A stretch of 64,000 bases of DNA from an uncultured Kiritimatiellota bacterium (lineage in GTDB: Bacteria > Verrucomicrobiota > Kiritimatiellia > RFP12 > DVOR01): assembly GCA_944389945.1 (NCBI GenBank), contig CALXOF010000002.1, positions 1-64,000 on the forward strand, given 5' to 3'. The notes below the pieces were generated by a model. It saw nothing but the letters and a program-made list of their open reading frames with translations, was not told where the DNA came from and ran no database searches. Positions 24,147 through 34,700 of the stretch are shown here, in pieces; positions within the stretch are counted from its first letter, which is position 1, and each line of letters starts with the position of its first letter. A program made the position numbers and the translations under genes.

Positions 24147-26306
24147 ATGAAGAAGGGATTGTTGCTATTCGCGGGCGTATTGTGCGCCTCAACGTTGCTT
24201 GCCGCAGGCTCGGCCGATGGCGAGTCCGGTAGTTTGACAGAGCGCATGATGACGCTTGCCATCCAGCTGGGCGTCATCCTCTTCGCGGCGCGAATGGGAA
24301 ACATCCTCTTTACGTGGCTGAAGTTGCCAAGCGTGCTCGGCGAGCTATGCGCGGGCATCGCCATCGGTCCTTATGCGTTAGGAGCGTTGTGGCCAGGGTG
24401 GATTTTCCAAGTTTTTGAGATGGCTCCTGGCGTGGCTTCGCCGGTGGGTGTCTCGCCGGAACTCTACGGCTTGTGTACGGTGGCCTCCATTGTCCTGCTC
24501 TTCTTGGTAGGCGCGGAGACCGACCTCAAGATGTTCATGCGCTATTCTGCCGTGGGGTCGCTGGTCGGCGTGGGCGGTGTCATCTTCTCTTACATTGCCG
24601 GTGCAATGATTGCGCACTTTATGCTAGGCATGGCATGGACCGACCCCACCACGATTCTCTTGGGCGTGATGTGTACGGCGACATCGGTCTCCATCACCGC
24701 GCGCATTCTCTCCGACAAACATAAGCTAGACTCACAGGAAGGCGTCACCATCCTGGCCGGCGCGGTGATTGACGACGTGCTCGGCATCATCCTGCTAGCC
24801 ATCGGCATGGGCCTCATCTCAGCACAAGAGAGCGGCGCGGCCTTTTCGTGGGGAAGCATCCTGGGTATCACGGCCAAGTGCTTCGGCATCTGGCTGGGGG
24901 CGACCATCGTGGGTATCCTAGTCTCGCGCCGGGTCGCGTGGCTCCTGCGCTTTTGCGGCTCCCACGGCGAGGTGGCCATCCTCACGTTGGGCGTAGCACT
25001 CCTGGTGGGCGGCTTCTTCGAGAAGGCCCACTTGGCGATGATTATCGGTGCCTACGTCACGGGCCTTTCCTTCTCGCGCACGGATATGGGCGTGATGATT
25101 CAAGAGAAGCTCCACGGCGTCTACCAGTTCCTCGTCCCGGTCTTCTTCGTGGTCATGGGCATGATGGTGAATATCGGCGAGTTTGCCCAAGAGGGGGTTC
25201 TCATCGCCGGTTTGGTCTACACCGCCGTGGCCGTGCTGGCCAAAATCATCGGTTGCGGTCTGCCGACCCTCTTCTTCGGCTTCACGCCGGTGGGAGCCCT
25301 GCGCGTAGGCCTGGGCATGGTGCCGCGCGGCGAGGTGGCCCTCATCATCGCCGGCATCGCAGCCGCCCACGGCCATGTCGAAATTCTTGGCGTCGCCGTC
25401 TTGATGACCATGCTTACCACCTTGATTTCCCCCACCCTGCTCCTTGGTGCCTTTCACCTCAAGGCCCCCGGTCACCGCAAATCCGCCGAAGGCGATGGGA
25501 TGCCGACGGTCACCTACTCCTTCCCCAACCACGCCATCACCAACGCCGTCATGGGCAACATTCTGAAGAACCTTTCCAAAGAAGGCTTCTTCACCCATCA
25601 GATCGACCCCGCACAAGGACTCTACCAGGCCCGCCGCGACGACACCACCATCAACATCGTCTGCGGCGACGTCACCATCGTCTTCTCCGTCTCGTCCGAG
25701 GCGTTGCCCTTCGTCCACATCGTCATGGCCGAATCCCTCGCGGAGTTCGAGAGCGTGCTCGATTCCCTGCGCAAGCCCATCGCCGAGAGTCCGCACATCG
25801 GTATCGCCGCCACTGAGTTGCCCAAAACGCCCCCCAAGCCGGCGGGCCGCCTCAGCATCCTTGCACGCCACGTCTCCGAAAACGCCATCGTCCATCGTCT
25901 GCAATCCACAGACCGCGACGGCATCATCCACGAGCTGATCATGCACCTCGCCAACCTTGGCGTGCTCAATGACGTCAATGCCGCCGAGGAGGAGGTCCTC
26001 AAACGCGAACGCGTCATGTCCACGGGCGTCGGCTTCGGCGTCGCTTGCCCCCACGCCCGCACCAACGCCGTCTCCGCCCTGGTCTGCGCCATCGGCATCA
26101 CCGAGCGGCCGGTCGACTTCTCCGAGGACGAGGAAGGCCGCGGTTGTCGCATCGTCATCCTCACCCTCACGCCCGACACCGTCAACAGCCCCTACATGAC
26201 CTTCATCACCGCCGTCCTCACCGCCCTGCGGGCCCCCGCCAAACGCGAGGCCATCCTGCAGGCCCCGGACGCCGCCGCCATCCGCAAGACCCTGCTCACC
26301 CCATGA
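24147..26306 (+). CDS. CPA2-type cation/proton antiporter fused to a PTS EIIA-like domain
   Basis: 719 aa. A signal-like first helix is followed by about 12 transmembrane segments (about 30-430) of the Na+/H+ exchanger fold, with LPSVLGELCAGIAIGP and GAVIDDVLGIILLA (the DD ion-binding pair). The C-terminal domain (about 590-719) matches EIIA of the fructose/mannitol type, including VGFGVACPHART with a histidine near 636 at the phosphorylation position. No other PTS gene is in the window. Phosphorylation or metabolite control of ion exchange is inference. The stop overlaps the next gene by ATGA. Confidence 0.9.
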   Translation: MKKGLLLFAGVLCASTLLAAGSADGESGSLTERMMTLAIQLGVILFAARMGNILFTWLKLPSVLGELCAGIAIGPYALGALWPGWIFQVFEMAPGVASPVGVSPELYGLCTVASIVLLFLVGAETDLKMFMRYSAVGSLVGVGGVIFSYIAGAMIAHFMLGMAWTDPTTILLGVMCTATSVSITARILSDKHKLDSQEGVTILAGAVIDDVLGIILLAIGMGLISAQESGAAFSWGSILGITAKCFGIWLGATIVGILVSRRVAWLLRFCGSHGEVAILTLGVALLVGGFFEKAHLAMIIGAYVTGLSFSRTDMGVMIQEKLHGVYQFLVPVFFVVMGMMVNIGEFAQEGVLIAGLVYTAVAVLAKIIGCGLPTLFFGFTPVGALRVGLGMVPRGEVALIIAGIAAAHGHVEILGVAVLMTMLTTLISPTLLLGAFHLKAPGHRKSAEGDGMPTVTYSFPNHAITNAVMGNILKNLSKEGFFTHQIDPAQGLYQARRDDTTINIVCGDVTIVFSVSSEALPFVHIVMAESLAEFESVLDSLRKPIAESPHIGIAATELPKTPPKPAGRLSILARHVSENAIVHRLQSTDRDGIIHELIMHLANLGVLNDVNAAEEEVLKRERVMSTGVGFGVACPHARTNAVSALVCAIGITERPVDFSEDEEGRGCRIVILTLTPDTVNSPYMTFITAVLTALRAPAKREAILQAPDAAAIRKTLLTP

Positions 26307-27274
26307 GCCGCAGATTCGCCATATTGTCTCTTGCCCTTCTCCCTGCCCTTGCCTTGGCAATGGCGCCCAAGGATCGTGCGACCTACGACTTCATCATCAA
26401 GGCTGAGCCCTTCGGTCCCATGGCCGCCGAGGTGCTCGGTGCGCAGCCGGATCCCGAGACACCCGTCGTCACCCAGGAAATGGTGGAAGAGGAGTCCAAC
26501 AAGATTCAACTCTGCGCCATGACCACCACCCCGGATGGACGTACCGCAGTTGGCCTCATCGACAACGGCATCCAGCCACCCGCCTACATTGTCTTGTTTG
26601 ACGGCGAACAAAGCAATGGTCTCGAGCTTCTCATCTCAGACCTCGACCGCGAGTTCGCCACCTTCCGCCGCGACGGCATCACCTTCACCCTTGGTCTGGG
26701 CCTCGGGCTCATGGAGACCATCACCCCAGAACTCCTCGCCCAACGCCAGGCCCAAGCCGAGGAAGAAGAAGCCGCCGAAGCCGAGCGTAAGCGCAAGTCC
26801 GCCAACTCACTCGCCGAGCAACTCATCGCCATGCAGCTCAGTCTGCCACCGGATGTCGAGGCGCCCCCGCTCCCCATTCCAATCGGGGATGCCGAGGCCT
26901 TTACCCGCGAGTTCGACCCCAACAAGGAACGTGCCGAGCCGGAGACCGAGACAGAGGCCCTCATCCAGGCGGGTGTCGATGAACTCAAAGAGGCCGTCGC
27001 CACCGGCGAAAGCCCACAGGACTATCTAAAACGCCTCGTTGAGTCCCGTCAAAAGGAAGTTGAGCGCCAAAAGGCCGAGAAGCAAGCCGCCCAGGCCGCT
27101 CTCGATCAAGAGCTCGCCACCGGCGGACTCTCCGACTCCGACGCCGAATACCTTCGCCGCCGCACCAACATCGAACTGATGAAGAAGGGCGTTGTCCCGC
27201 TCTCTCCCGTCACGGATCTGACCGATGCCGAGCGTGCCGAGATTGACGCGGCCCTCTCCGCCCCCATCGAATAA
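26303..27274 (+). CDS. Secreted protein of unknown function with charged coiled-coil region
   Basis: 323 aa. A signal peptide (about 1-20, PALALAMA) is followed by a small beta-rich part (about 25-135, IVLFDGEQSNGLELLISDLDRE) and a long Glu/Ala/Lys-rich region (about 140-290) expected to form coiled coil. I recognise no family. It overlaps the antiporter stop by 4 bp and is almost certainly translated with it, which suggests a periplasmic role linked to transport. It converges on the VTT-domain gene with a 12-bp gap. Confidence 0.75.
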   Translation: MSRRFAILSLALLPALALAMAPKDRATYDFIIKAEPFGPMAAEVLGAQPDPETPVVTQEMVEEESNKIQLCAMTTTPDGRTAVGLIDNGIQPPAYIVLFDGEQSNGLELLISDLDREFATFRRDGITFTLGLGLGLMETITPELLAQRQAQAEEEEAAEAERKRKSANSLAEQLIAMQLSLPPDVEAPPLPIPIGDAEAFTREFDPNKERAEPETETEALIQAGVDELKEAVATGESPQDYLKRLVESRQKEVERQKAEKQAAQAALDQELATGGLSDSDAEYLRRRTNIELMKKGVVPLSPVTDLTDAERAEIDAALSAPIE

Positions 27275-27286
27275 GGACGGGTTCCC

Positions 27287-27949
27287 CTACTCCCTCCGTG
27301 GCCTCAGCCACCGCGCGCCAAGCAAAAGTAACGCAGAGAGTACGAGTGACCCCAAGAAGGCCGGAATCATCGCGTCTGTGGACTGCCCCAGCGACCCCAC
27401 CCAAGCATAAATCAGCGAGACCGCTGCATTGCCCAACACCAACGGCGGCACGGCCCGCCGCAACGGCATCCTCCCGATTCCCGCGAACAACGTCGAAGCC
27501 TCCGCCAGCACTGGAACCGTCCGCAACGCGATGAGAATCGGCGTACCATAACGGCTTAGGAAGTCCCGCAAGAGCGCATTCTCATGCTCGCCGATGGCCC
27601 GCCGCGCCCACCCCGAGCATAACCGGCCCAGCACGTAACCCAACGCCGCACTCACCGTCATCGCGCCAAACGACAGCCAAAAGCCGCCCCATAAACCAAA
27701 CAACACGCCGCACAGCGTGCTCGCCAAGCTGCTCGGCACCGGCAACACCACGTCAAAGGCCAACAACCCAAAGAGCACCCACCCCATCACCTGCCGAGCT
27801 GTCCCCGCCGCAGGGTCCGCCATCTGGAGGAACCACGCCTCGATCGGCCCTCCGAAAAAGAGAAACGGCACAAGAATCAACGCCCCGACGCCCAGCAACA
27901 ACCAAATCGTCTTCGGCACCCGCCGCAATATTGCGCAAATCTGTTTCAT
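27287..27949 (-). CDS. VTT-domain (DedA/TVP38-like) membrane protein
   Basis: 220 aa with about five hydrophobic segments. The VTT core shows as VLPVPSSLASTLCGVLFGLWGGF, ALGYVLGRLCSGWARR and LIALRTVPVLAEASTLFAG, with the family's Pro and Arg positions. VTT proteins include DedA and TMEM41B-type phospholipid scramblases that help recycle carrier lipids. The ATG at 27949 is preferred to one 9 bp further upstream. It is monocistronic and divergent from the 692-aa gene. Confidence 0.85.
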   Translation of the reverse strand: MKQICAILRRVPKTIWLLLGVGALILVPFLFFGGPIEAWFLQMADPAAGTARQVMGWVLFGLLAFDVVLPVPSSLASTLCGVLFGLWGGFWLSFGAMTVSAALGYVLGRLCSGWARRAIGEHENALLRDFLSRYGTPILIALRTVPVLAEASTLFAGIGRMPLRRAVPPLVLGNAAVSLIYAWVGSLGQSTDAMIPAFLGSLVLSALLLLGARWLRPRRE

Positions 27950-28023
27950 GGTGAGCAAAAGCTAACATATCGCCCCCCTTTTGTCCAGACCTCTTCCCCA
28001 GAATCTCAAAAATTGAATACTGC

Positions 28024-28052
28024 TTGAAGCCCCCGTCTACCTTTGCTAGACT
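28024..28052 (+). promoter_or_regulatory. Sigma-70-type promoter of the 692-aa gene
   Basis: TTGAAG (28024-28029), a 17-bp spacer, then TAGACT (28047-28052). The start codon at 28075 has AAGGAGG at good spacing. This is one of few promoters here with a clear -35. Confidence 0.65.
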
Positions 28053-28074
28053 AAAGTCAACAAGGAGGTTCGTT

Positions 28075-30153
28075 ATGCCGTGTATGTTGGACGCATTTGG
28101 GTTGAAGGAACTAGGGGAAGACTCCGAACGTTTTATCGGATTTCTGCGGCTCTGCGTTACCAGAGGTTATTCCGTTGAGGGTTATCGAGGGGTCTATTGC
28201 GGCTTCGACTATGGCGACATGAGCTTCATCGTCCGAATCAAACGTGGAAAAGACAAGGACACCGCGCTCGAAATCAGCGGCGTAGATACGCACCTCATCG
28301 GCGATGCATTCTGGCACGTGCGGGTCGTTGCCCAAGAAGAGAACGACCCGGAGGACTTTGAGTGTCAGTGCCTGGTCGAATCGGCGGAGGAAGGCAAGGG
28401 AGGCATCGCCATCGTCCATGTCCTCTGCGCAGACATCCTCCCGACCTGCGCGCCGGACACGCTCCTTACTTTGCAGATGTGCGCACTCCCCTTGGACATC
28501 CGCTACTACGACTCCGAGGAGGACTACGTGGCCGACCCCACCTCACACCTCGCCCTGCCTCAAGCCATCATCGAGGCGGACGCGCGAGAAGGCAAGGACA
28601 AGCCCCATTTCGCCATCTTGGGCGAGGGCACCGTCTGTCCACTCGGTCTCTTTGCCAACCAAGACGGGCACAAGGCCGACCTCGGACGTGACGTCGTCTA
28701 CCTCCGTAGCACGGTCAAAAAGGTCCGCAAAGGAGACCTCATCGATACCAAAGATGCCTTCTACATCGTCACCGTCGATACGCAGTTCGGCCCTCTCGAT
28801 ATCGTGCACACCGACGAAGGCATGACCGAGGAAGCCCGCAACCGCATCCACGAAGGCGCCACTGTCGCGACCGTCTGCATCCTCTCTGGCGATGCCATGG
28901 TGAAGCGCCACGAATCCGGCCTCAGCCGCGATGAAGACAGCCATCTACTCCTGCTCACCGGTATCTTCGCCAAGGAAGACCCCGAGCGTCTCCGCGCTGT
29001 TGCCGCGCCCGACCTCCGTTACACCTCTTCCTACCATAAGCGCACTTGGGAGGGTCTCGATGCCATTCTGGAGCGCCTCCGCTACGTCCATGAAACCTGC
29101 CAGTGGCGTTACCACGGACGCCTCGGCACCGTCGTCAGCGTGCGCCAACCGCCTCACCAACCTCGCCTCCCCTACGGCATCGGCAAACGATGCGTCCGCC
29201 TCTATGACGAAACCGAGGAGGGCGAGGAAGACCTTGGCACCCTCTTCGTCACGCTAGGCGAGAACGGCCGACTCGTGACCTTCGACGTGACCGACTCCGA
29301 ACCCTACGAGGTCGTCTTCGACCCACCCGTGGACGACACCGCCACGCCGCCTCATGTCTGGCCCGCGCCGCCCCTGCCGATGAGCCAAGTCATCCCGACA
29401 GAGTTGTTCGCCTTCGCCCGCGACCACATCACCGCCTGCGCCAAAGCCGCCGAGGCCGCCGGCCGTGCGCCCCGAGGCGGACTGGTCTGGCTGAAAGACG
29501 AATGGGAGCACCCGGCGGATTACCTTCCGCTGGTCTTCGCCTTTAATGGCACGACCTACGCCGTTTGTGTCTGCCTCTTCGAATTCAACCATTCCCCAAA
29601 CTTCATGCCCGGCATCAGCGGCGTTGCGGCCGAAGACTTCATCGCGCAAAACGACCTCACCTGCCGTTTCTTCATTGCCCATCCGGGGCAAGACGAAAAG
29701 CCCAAATTTGTGGCCGGTACCACAACAGACAACCCATGGGCCCTCTACGGATACAACCAGGAAGATTCCGTCCCTCCGGATGCCGTGCCGGAGCCCCCGC
29801 CGAAACCGCTCTCTCCCTGGGAACGCGACCGCCTCGCCATTCTGGAGGCCAAGCGTTTCCTGAAAGAGAGCGGATTGGAGTGCCTCTCCGTGTGCGGCCA
29901 TCCCGATGTCGGCCCGCAAATCTGGTTCCGCGACGCCAAGGGCCGTCCCTGCTGGCTCCGCACCGTCTTCGCCAACACCCCGGAGGAGACCGACGCCAAG
30001 CAATACCGCGGCCTGGAGAAGGAAATCCCGCGCTTCCGTGCAAACGATGGCTATTGCTTCATCGTCCACCTGCCCGACTTCGGCACGCCCCTCCGCGGCC
30101 CCCTCCCCACCCTTGTCAGGGAGCCGCTGCAGCGTCTCTACGTCACCCCTTGA
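28075..30153 (+). CDS. Large cytoplasmic protein of unknown function
   Basis: 692 aa, acidic, with no signal peptide or membrane segment. I recognise no family. Several blocks look like small alpha/beta modules: YRGVYCGFDYGDMSFIVRIK near the N-terminus, VVYLRSTVKKVRKGDLID in the middle, LPLVFAFNGTTYAVCVCLFE near 500, and GPQIWFRDAKGRPCWLRTV near the C-terminus. The first and last could be diverged copies of one fold. A Pro-rich linker (PPDAVPEPPPKPLSP) precedes the last module. It has its own sigma-70 promoter and a strong ribosome site, so it is likely well expressed. It is convergent with the acyltransferase gene (9-bp gap). Confidence 0.8.
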   Translation: MPCMLDAFGLKELGEDSERFIGFLRLCVTRGYSVEGYRGVYCGFDYGDMSFIVRIKRGKDKDTALEISGVDTHLIGDAFWHVRVVAQEENDPEDFECQCLVESAEEGKGGIAIVHVLCADILPTCAPDTLLTLQMCALPLDIRYYDSEEDYVADPTSHLALPQAIIEADAREGKDKPHFAILGEGTVCPLGLFANQDGHKADLGRDVVYLRSTVKKVRKGDLIDTKDAFYIVTVDTQFGPLDIVHTDEGMTEEARNRIHEGATVATVCILSGDAMVKRHESGLSRDEDSHLLLLTGIFAKEDPERLRAVAAPDLRYTSSYHKRTWEGLDAILERLRYVHETCQWRYHGRLGTVVSVRQPPHQPRLPYGIGKRCVRLYDETEEGEEDLGTLFVTLGENGRLVTFDVTDSEPYEVVFDPPVDDTATPPHVWPAPPLPMSQVIPTELFAFARDHITACAKAAEAAGRAPRGGLVWLKDEWEHPADYLPLVFAFNGTTYAVCVCLFEFNHSPNFMPGISGVAAEDFIAQNDLTCRFFIAHPGQDEKPKFVAGTTTDNPWALYGYNQEDSVPPDAVPEPPPKPLSPWERDRLAILEAKRFLKESGLECLSVCGHPDVGPQIWFRDAKGRPCWLRTVFANTPEETDAKQYRGLEKEIPRFRANDGYCFIVHLPDFGTPLRGPLPTLVREPLQRLYVTP

Positions 30154-30162
30154 TCGCCGCGC

Positions 30163-31392
30163 TCAGCCGAGCAAACGGCGGGCAAGCGGGTGAATCCGCT
30201 CAAGCAGGGAAACCAACGTCCACGCAACGGCCAGGCCAATCACGGCCGAACATGCCACCAACAGCGGGATGGGCAAGAGACCGTTGAGCAGGTAGTACGT
30301 GCCCGTCACAAAGACATAGTGCGCGCAGAAGACGCCCAGCCCGCACCGCGTCAGGTCCTTCAACAAGAAGAGGACCGGCCGCGGAGCCCAGTTGAGTTGC
30401 TTCACCAACAGGAAGACGCCCGCCGACATCATCGCCACCGGGATGGAGCAGTACCACCAGAAGTACTCAAACATCTTCGCCGTGCACCCAGGCCGCGCCC
30501 ACATCCAATGCGTGCTAAGCGCGACAATCGCGTAGCCCACGACCACCAACGGCACCCCGATGGCCAACGTCCGCCCAAACGACAGCCGCACCTCCCGCAG
30601 GACGTGCCCCAGCACCAAATAACCCACAAAGCCGGCGAACATATAGAGCCCGCCGAAGGTGTTCCAGTCGCACTGTCCCAACAGCGGGAAGGCATCCCAA
30701 GAGGCAGTCGCCGCAAGGTCGACGGTCGGGCCGCCCAAGAAACGCGTCGCGTAGTCAGCGAAGAAGGTGGCCCCCCACGACGTTCCTAACAACGCCTCCA
30801 ACAACAGCGGCCAATAGTGCAACGCCAGCGTCGCGCCCCAGAGCCCCAAGAAGGCGACCTTCGCGCGGAGCGTCGCCGTCCTCAGCCAGGGCGAGAGGAT
30901 GGGCATAAAGAGATAGAGGCCAACCAGCAGATAGATGTACCACAACTGCACGGCGTATTGGTTGAACTGGAAGAGCGAGAGGAAGAAGGTTCGTGCAATG
31001 CTCGACGCATCCGTGTGCAACGGCGCCGCGAAGGGGAAGAAGACCCGCTGAATCATGTCCACCGCCACTCCGCACGTCGCCAACAACCACGGCAACGCCG
31101 CATAAACCGCCGTCCACAGCAGGAACGGCCACACCAACCGCGACACCCGCCGCCGGCACATCCCACCAAAGCCCTCATTCACCGGCAGCAACAGTGCCCC
31201 CGTCAGCATCACAAAGAGCGGTACGCACGGCCGCGCCGCCGACCCGATCCACGCAATCCAGGTCTTCTCCGCCGGCGTCCCGAACGCCGAGAGCGGGTCG
31301 CACGCATGGCACACGCAAACCAGCAGTAACGCAAACAGGCGCAGCCACCCCATCCAAACGACAAACGGCTTCTTCTCTGCGACAACGGCCAT
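30163..31392 (-). CDS. Membrane acyltransferase (acyltransferase-3 family)
   Basis: 409 aa with about ten transmembrane helices. The N-terminal block has the conserved histidine in LLLVCVCHACDPLS, then RPCVPLFVMLTGALLLP, and YLLVGLYLFMPILSPWL follows. Family members O-acylate sugars of surface polysaccharides, peptidoglycan or lipids. The start at 31392 is set by AAAGGAGG at 31398-31405; an extended -10 lies just upstream. It stands alone, divergent from purL across array D. Confidence 0.88.
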   Translation of the reverse strand: MAVVAEKKPFVVWMGWLRLFALLLVCVCHACDPLSAFGTPAEKTWIAWIGSAARPCVPLFVMLTGALLLPVNEGFGGMCRRRVSRLVWPFLLWTAVYAALPWLLATCGVAVDMIQRVFFPFAAPLHTDASSIARTFFLSLFQFNQYAVQLWYIYLLVGLYLFMPILSPWLRTATLRAKVAFLGLWGATLALHYWPLLLEALLGTSWGATFFADYATRFLGGPTVDLAATASWDAFPLLGQCDWNTFGGLYMFAGFVGYLVLGHVLREVRLSFGRTLAIGVPLVVVGYAIVALSTHWMWARPGCTAKMFEYFWWYCSIPVAMMSAGVFLLVKQLNWAPRPVLFLLKDLTRCGLGVFCAHYVFVTGTYYLLNGLLPIPLLVACSAVIGLAVAWTLVSLLERIHPLARRLLG

Positions 31393-31419
31393 CGGGACCT
31401 CCTTTGACGAATGCCCCGT

Positions 31420-31428
31420 AACATACCA
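31420..31428 (-). promoter_or_regulatory. Extended -10 promoter of the acyltransferase gene
   Basis: TGG-TATGTT on the minus strand, about 27 bp before the ATG, with AAAGGAGG between. Confidence 0.5.
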
Positions 31429-31514
31429 TATTGCCTCCTTCTTGTCTTCCCCAAACACCAAAATCTCCCACGATGTGCCCGATTGTACACAGAAACCCTC
31501 CCCCTCGAAAAGCC

Positions 31515-31590
31515 CCCTTCAAGGGCTCTTCACGGACCCCTTAAGGGTCGAGGGTGAGACCCTATAGTGGTCCGGAGAAGGCCCTTCTGG
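31515..31590. repeat. Palindromic-array locus D
   Basis: CCCTTCAAGGG at 31515-31525, ACCCCTTAAGGGT at 31536-31548, ACCCTATAGTGGT at 31559-31571, then the closing GCCCTTCTGG at 31581-31590. Core starts are 21-23 bp apart. It sits in the 389-bp gap between the divergent acyltransferase and purL. The rest of that gap (31591-31733) shows nothing recognised. Confidence 0.85.
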
Positions 31591-31733
31591 AAGCCCGAGT
31601 GAAGCCGTAGGTAATCCCTCTTCGTATCGTTTGCCTCTTTCGGCGCGAAACCCTATTATCTCTTATCTTTTAGCTCAGATATGTGAGAATCGCAAGCGAG
31701 GACATGGGCACGTGGCGGCGGGATATAGAAATA

Positions 31734-31742
31734 TGGTAGAAT
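31734..31742 (+). promoter_or_regulatory. Extended -10 promoter of purL
   Basis: TGG-TAGAAT with TAGAAT at 31737-31742, about 40 bp before the ATG at 31782. A GAGG ribosome site lies about 10 bp before the ATG. No purine riboswitch was recognised. Confidence 0.55.
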
Positions 31743-31781
31743 ACAAGGCGATTTTGGTCCCCACTAATGAGGTTTTGGATT

Positions 31782-34700
31782 ATGGCAACAGAGTTTTTGG
31801 TCGGACAAGTGGCTCTCTCGGCGTTTCGCGTGGCGAACCTGAAAAAGGCGCTCGCGGAAGCGGGGCTCCCTGGGTGCGAGGTGAGCACGCGCTGGGTCTT
31901 CCCGATGCTGACGGAGGGCACGCTCTCGACCGAGGCGCGCGAAAAGGCAAAGACTTTGTTGGATGCCGGCGATGATCCGCTTCCGCGTGAGGGGGTCTTC
32001 GTGGCGCCGCGCCTGGGCACCATCTCGCCCTGGAGCTCCAAGGCCACGGACATCTTCCACACCTGCTCGGTGGCCGGCGTACTCCGCGTGGAGCGTGCGA
32101 TGTACCTGGCCTTGACCCGCGACGGCAAGGTGCTCGCCAAGGTCGACTTGGGCGCCGCCGCGAACGCCATCCATGACCGCATGATCGAGGGTGTTTTCAC
32201 CGCCGAAGAACTGGAAGGCCTCTTCATCGACGCGCAACCCGCGCGCGGCAAGGTCTTTGACGTGCTGGGTGAGGGCCGCGTGGCCCTGGAGCGCGCCAAC
32301 AAGGAAATCGGCCTGGCGCTGAGCGACCCCGAGATTGATTACCTCTTCAACGCCTACACCGCGGCCAAGCGCAACCCCACCGACACCGAGCTGACCATGT
32401 TCGGCCAGGTCAACAGTGAGCACTGCCGCCACAAAATCTTCAATGCCAAGTGGATCATCGACGGCCAGGAGCGCGACCTCTCCCTCTTTGGCATGATCCG
32501 CAACACCCACAAGTTGCACCCCGAAGGCACGCAGGTGGCGTACAAGGACAACTCCGGTGTCATCGACGGCTTCCGCATCCAGGCCTTCCAGTCCGACCCG
32601 CGCGACAACGTCTACCGTTTCGCCGAGGACCAGGTGGAGATGCTGATGAAGGTGGAAACGCACAACCACCCCACCGCCATCTCCCCCTACCCCGGCGCGG
32701 CCACGGGCGTCGGCGGCGAAATCCGCGACGAGAGCGCCACCGGCATCGGCAGCCGTACCAAGGCCGGCATCTGCGGCTTCTGCGTGAGCAACCTGGAGAT
32801 TCCGGACTTCCGCCAGCCCTGGGAAAAGGATTACGGCGAACGCCCCGAGCGCCTCTCCCCCGCGCTGAGCATTATGATGGAAGGCCCCATCGGCGGGGCC
32901 GCTTTCGGTAACGAGTTCGGCCGCCCGCAGCTCTGCGGCTTCTTCCGCACGCTTGAGGAAGAGGCCGGTGGCAAGTACTGGGGCTATCACAAGCCCATCA
33001 TGTTGGCCGGCGGCATGGGCAACATCCGCCACGACCAGGTGCTGAAGAAAGAGGTCCCGCCGCACGTCCTCGTGGCGCAGATCGGTGGTCCGGCCATGCG
33101 CATCGGTCTGGGCGGTGGTGCCGCCAGCTCCATGGCCTCCGGCGCAAACGAAGCCAAGCTGGACTTCGACTCCGTTCAGCGCGGCAATGCCGAGATGCAG
33201 CGCCGTTGCCAAGGCGTCATCGACGCCTGCGTGGCCCTCGGCGCAAATAACCCCATCCTTTCCATTCACGACATCGGCGCCGGCGGCCTCTCTAACGGCT
33301 GCCCCGAGCTCGTCGAGGCCACGGGCGCGACCTTTGAGCTCCGCAAGGTGCACAACGACGAGCCCTCCATGAGCCCCATGGAAATCTGGTGTTGCGAGGC
33401 GCAGGAGCGCTATGTCCTGGCCATTCGCGCCGAGGATCGCCTCCTTTTCGAGGGCTTCTGCGAGCGCGAGCGTTGCCCTGTCGCCTTCATCGGTGAAACC
33501 CGCGATGACGGCCACATGGTCCTCCACGACGAACACTTCGGCGACAATCCCATCGACATGGACATCTCCACTCTGCTAGGCAAGCCTCCCCGCATGGTGC
33601 GCGACGTCCGCCACGTGGCGTTGCCGCACAAGCCGCTCGATTTGGCCGGCGTGAAGCCCGCCGAGGCCCTGCGCCGCGTGCTCCGTCTGCCCGCCGTCGC
33701 CAACAAGACCTTCCTCGTCACCATCACCGACCGCACCATCACCGGCATGGTCCACCGTGACCAAATGGTCGGCAAGTATCAGCTCCCCGTGGCCGACCAC
33801 GCCGTCACCGTCACCGGCTACCAGTGCTTCACGGGCGAGGCTATGGCCACCGGCGAGCGCACGCCCATCGCCATCGTCGACGCGCCCGCCTCCGCCCGCA
33901 TGGCCGTGGGCGAGGCCATCCTCCAAATGGCTTCCGCGCCCATCGGTACCATCGGCACCATCAAACTCTCGGCCAACTGGATGGCCGCCTGCGGCGAGGA
34001 TGGCGAGGACGCTCGTCTCTTCGATGCCGTTGAGGCCGTCGGCATGGATCTCTGCCCGCGCCTGGGCATCTGCATCCCCGTGGGCAAGGACTCCCTCTCC
34101 ATGCGCACCGTGTGGACGGACTCCAAGGGTCAGGAGCACAAGCAGGTGGGCCCGCTCTCGCTCATCGTCTCGGCCTTTGCCACCGTCACCGACGCCCGCA
34201 AGGACGTTACCCCTGACCTCAAGCCCGGCGCCTCGCGCCTCCTGCTCGTGGACCTCGGCAACGGCAAGAACCGTCTCGGCGCCTCCGCCCTCGCCCAGGT
34301 CTACAACCAAATCGGCGACACTGTCCCGGACGTCGAGAGCCCCGAGGCCCTCCGCGCCTTCTACGAGGCCATGCAGGAGCTCATCGAGAAGGGCCTCGTG
34401 CTGGCCTATCACGACCGCTCCGATGGCGGCGTGGCCGTCACCCTTGCCGAGATGGCGATGGCCGGCGGCATCGGCGTGGCCGCCAACCTGGTCGGCCCCG
34501 ATCCCCTCGCAGCCCTCTTCAACGAAGAGTTGGGCGCCGTCCTTCAGGTCGCCGAGGACAAGGCCGCCGAAGCCGAGGCCATCCTCGCCAAGTACGGTGT
34601 CAAGGCTGACCCCATCGGTATCACCCAGGCCGATCCCGTCCTGCAAATCACCGTCGATGACGAACCTGCCCTCGATGAGGCTCTCGCCGAGGTCCGTTCC

